Assembly (NCBI GenBank): GCA_028293405.1
Contig: JAQGOW010000094.1
Span: 1 to 8,712, forward strand
Length of the DNA stretch: 8,712 nt
DNA from: Verrucomicrobiales bacterium
GTDB taxonomy: Bacteria > Verrucomicrobiota > Verrucomicrobiia > Limisphaerales > Palsa-1400
Direction: 5' to 3'
Every line of letters starts with the position of its first letter. The stretch's first letter is position 1. Both the position numbers and the translations under genes were made by a program. Under the pieces are notes generated by a model, which was not told the origin of the DNA, did not search any database, and saw only the letters and a program-made list of their open reading frames with translations. This document shows, one piece after another, positions 7,198-8,712 of the stretch.

Positions 7198-8343
7198 TCA
7201 ACTGACAATCGAAGGGTATGACGCGGCGGTGCTGACTTGTGGTTTGCCACCGACGATACGAACGATGCAGAAATTCGCGGGTTGTCCTTCGGCGATTTCG
7301 TTTTTCAAACCCATGAAATGCGCCGGGGCTTCTGCCGCGCGTTGCCATGTTTCCTGCCACGGGACGTTTAGCATCTCCGCGGCGCGAAAGACGCCATCGA
7401 TTGGTTTGAGTGCGGATCCAGCAAAATTTGGTTTGCCGGGCAGGCGCACGATTTGATCCTCGGCCACCTCAAGTTCCATCGAGCCTAGCTTGTATTTACC
7501 TGGGAGGGCGCCTGCTGCGGACATTGCGTCGGTCGTGTAGAAGATTTTATCCAACGTTCGATGAACCAGGCGGAACAGAGCAGGGGAGACGTGGATTTTG
7601 TCGGGAATTAAACTGACGGTGAGTTCTGGGCGTTCGAAAACGCGCCAGAGAATGTTGTCGTGCCGGTCGAGGTCGCGTGGGCAGCCGTTGCCTAGATGAG
7701 TGAAGCCGGTTGCTCCTGCATCGACGGCTTGTTTGAGAATTTCGGCGGAGGCGTTGGTGTGGCCTAAGCTGATTTTCGCCCCTCGTGAGACGGCGTGCTT
7801 GATGGAATCGATTGCACCATCACGCTCCGGCGACACGGTGAGCAATAGCGGATCGCCTGCAGCGACGTCGCATAGTTCGTCGATCTTTTGCGGCGTCGGA
7901 TCGAGCATCAACGCCGGGTCGTGTGCGCCGTGGAATCCCGGGGCGCTGGACAGGAAGGGGCCTTCGATGTGCCAACCTGCGATGGCGGAACGCAGTTCGG
8001 GTGATTGGTCGCGGAGTTGTTTGGCGCAACTGAATCGGGTTGTGAGCTTTTCCCAATCGGCGGTGATGAGCGTGAGGAAAAATTTGCCGCAACCGTGCTC
8101 GCGAAGTTTGCGCGTGGACCTCAGCAAATCTTCACCGGTGAAGTCGTCGCGCTGGAAATCGATGCCGCCGTAGCCGTTGATTTGCACATCGAACAGCGTC
8201 GGCGCAATCCACAAAGAGTCAGCGGGAACATTGCTGTTCCCGCTGGTCAGAGTTTCGATTTTTGTAATGACGCCGCTTTTCCAGGTGACTTGCACCGGCT
8301 TGCGCGATGCGTAATGCCACGCTGCAATTTGGCCGTCGTTCAT
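7198..8343 (-). CDS. nagA: N-acetylglucosamine-6-phosphate deacetylase family protein
   Basis: NagA removes acetate from N-acetylglucosamine-6-phosphate in the cytoplasm, giving glucosamine-6-phosphate for glycolysis or cell-wall synthesis. The 381-residue amidohydrolase has the usual length. Visible motifs are DVQINGYGG (52-60), HIEGPF (125-130, metal ligand Glu127), GHTNAS (194-199, His195), THLGN (215-219, His216), KIHV (249-252, His251) and YTTDAMSAAG (269-278, catalytic Asp272), followed by FAGSALKPIDGVFRAAE (307-323). Arg227 and His251 correspond to the phosphate-contact residues of E. coli NagA. The block after His216 reads GNGCPRDLDRHDN (218-230) instead of the usual YNAM-type loop, so this is a divergent subfamily and its substrate may differ. 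The ATG lies 12 bases after the stop of the outer-membrane protein gene, and the hydrolase gene follows 32 bases downstream, indicating one operon. No nagB or sugar kinase is visible. Confidence 0.85.
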   Translation of the reverse strand: MNDGQIAAWHYASRKPVQVTWKSGVITKIETLTSGNSNVPADSLWIAPTLFDVQINGYGGIDFQRDDFTGEDLLRSTRKLREHGCGKFFLTLITADWEKLTTRFSCAKQLRDQSPELRSAIAGWHIEGPFLSSAPGFHGAHDPALMLDPTPQKIDELCDVAAGDPLLLTVSPERDGAIDSIKHAVSRGAKISLGHTNASAEILKQAVDAGATGFTHLGNGCPRDLDRHDNILWRVFERPELTVSLIPDKIHVSPALFRLVHRTLDKIFYTTDAMSAAGALPGKYKLGSMELEVAEDQIVRLPGKPNFAGSALKPIDGVFRAAEMLNVPWQETWQRAAEAPAHFMGLKNEIAEGQPANFCIVRIVGGKPQVSTAASYPSIVS

Positions 8344-8355
8344 TACGGGCGTTGC

Positions 8356-8712
8356 TTACAGGTGCCAGGTGAGGGCGAGGACAACGGCATGGGTGAACAA
8401 CTTGTCCGTGCGAACGCGCAAGCCGTTTTCTTTCCAGTCGTGGCTGGTGGTGCCGAGGAATTTGTATCCGAGGCCAATGTTTGCGTTCTCGCACAGCTTG
8501 TAGCTCAATCCACCGAAGGCCTGATAAGCAAAGGTGAAATCGGTGTCGCTCAGTTTGCCGGAAGGGAATTGGGCGTCGAACATGGCCGCTTCACCGCCCG
8601 CGCCGACACCGAAATACGGCGAGAAAGATTTTTCCGGACTGACTTTGTAAATGACGTTCACGAGCAGGGGAATCTGATAGAGCTCGCCCTTGCCGCTTTC
8701 ATAGGTTTCGCC
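8356..8712 (-). CDS. Outer-membrane beta-barrel protein, C-terminal part (start outside the window)
   Basis: An open frame enters from the right edge and stops at 8356, giving 119 codons. It shows the alternating pattern of a small outer-membrane barrel: QIPLLVNVIYKV, then FSPYFGVGAGGEAAMF, FTFAYQAFGGLSYKL, ANIGLGYKFLGTT, and a final strand HAVVLALTWHL. 'PYFGVGAGG' followed by 'FAYQAFGGLSYKL' is typical of OmpA-like or OmpW-like 8-stranded barrels used as outer-membrane proteins of unknown function. The last residue is leucine rather than the common phenylalanine. A GTG at 8661 could be read as a start, but the frame continues upstream with barrel-like sequence, so the real start and the signal peptide are outside the window. 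It is the first visible gene of the probable operon with nagA and the secreted hydrolase. Its presence shows that the cell has an outer membrane. The precise family is unsure. Confidence 0.75.
   Translation of the reverse strand, partial: GETYESGKGELYQIPLLVNVIYKVSPEKSFSPYFGVGAGGEAAMFDAQFPSGKLSDTDFTFAYQAFGGLSYKLCENANIGLGYKFLGTTSHDWKENGLRVRTDKLFTHAVVLALTWHL

Noticed and set aside
7166..7360. An N-terminal extension of the secreted hydrolase from an upstream ATG at 7360
   Set aside because: It would overlap nagA by 163 bases, encodes arginine-rich sequence unlike the family, and would bury the obvious signal peptide that begins at 7165.
6440..7456. A 338-codon plus-strand open frame across the hydrolase and the end of nagA
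   Set aside because: It is antisense to two genes with clear family motifs, has no recognisable domain, and is arginine- and valine-rich, as expected for a shadow frame in this base composition.
2974..8712. A possible change of base skew between the membrane protein gene and the nagA operon, suggesting transfer
   Set aside because: Hand counts in several 60-base blocks varied in sign within the same gene, so there is no consistent shift to report.

Overview
This window is most likely from a Gram-negative bacterium of the Verrucomicrobiota/Planctomycetota type. The evidence is indirect: a long secreted alpha/beta hydrolase of a kind common in those phyla, an outer-membrane beta-barrel protein, mostly weak Shine-Dalgarno sequences, and a metK-ahcY pair facing an ArsR-methyltransferase fusion. 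The phylum is an inference. No rRNA or tRNA gene, CRISPR array, transposase or prophage gene was seen, and there is no gene-free stretch longer than 300 bases.

Left part (1-2955), activated-methyl cycle. On the minus strand, metK (SAM synthetase) is followed after 25 bases by ahcY (S-adenosylhomocysteine hydrolase), which is cut by the left window edge. Facing them on the plus strand is a 309-residue protein with an ArsR-type winged helix joined to a SAM-dependent methyltransferase fold. The 139-base divergent region holds two opposed TTGACG-N16 promoters whose -10 boxes overlap almost completely, plus a near-perfect inverted repeat covering the regulator's -35 box. MetK makes SAM, methyltransferases turn it into SAH, and AhcY removes SAH. 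The fusion protein is well placed to read SAM or SAH and control both the cycle genes and itself, as the ArsR-family regulator SahR does in Proteobacteria.

Middle part (2974-5101). A 650-residue multi-pass membrane protein on the minus strand looks like a GT-C-fold glycosyltransferase with a soluble C-terminal domain. It converges on the regulator gene with 17 or 18 bases between them. It has its own strong ribosome binding site, a candidate promoter and a 20-base palindrome upstream.

Right part (5102-8712). Three closely spaced minus-strand genes probably form one operon. In transcription order they are an outer-membrane beta-barrel protein (5' end outside the window), a NagA-type N-acetylglucosamine-6-phosphate deacetylase, and a secreted alpha/beta hydrolase resembling acetylxylan esterases, whose second half looks like a degenerate copy of the hydrolase fold. 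Together they suggest outer-membrane or periplasmic glycan handling, but no sugar kinase, transporter or nagB is visible to fix the substrate.
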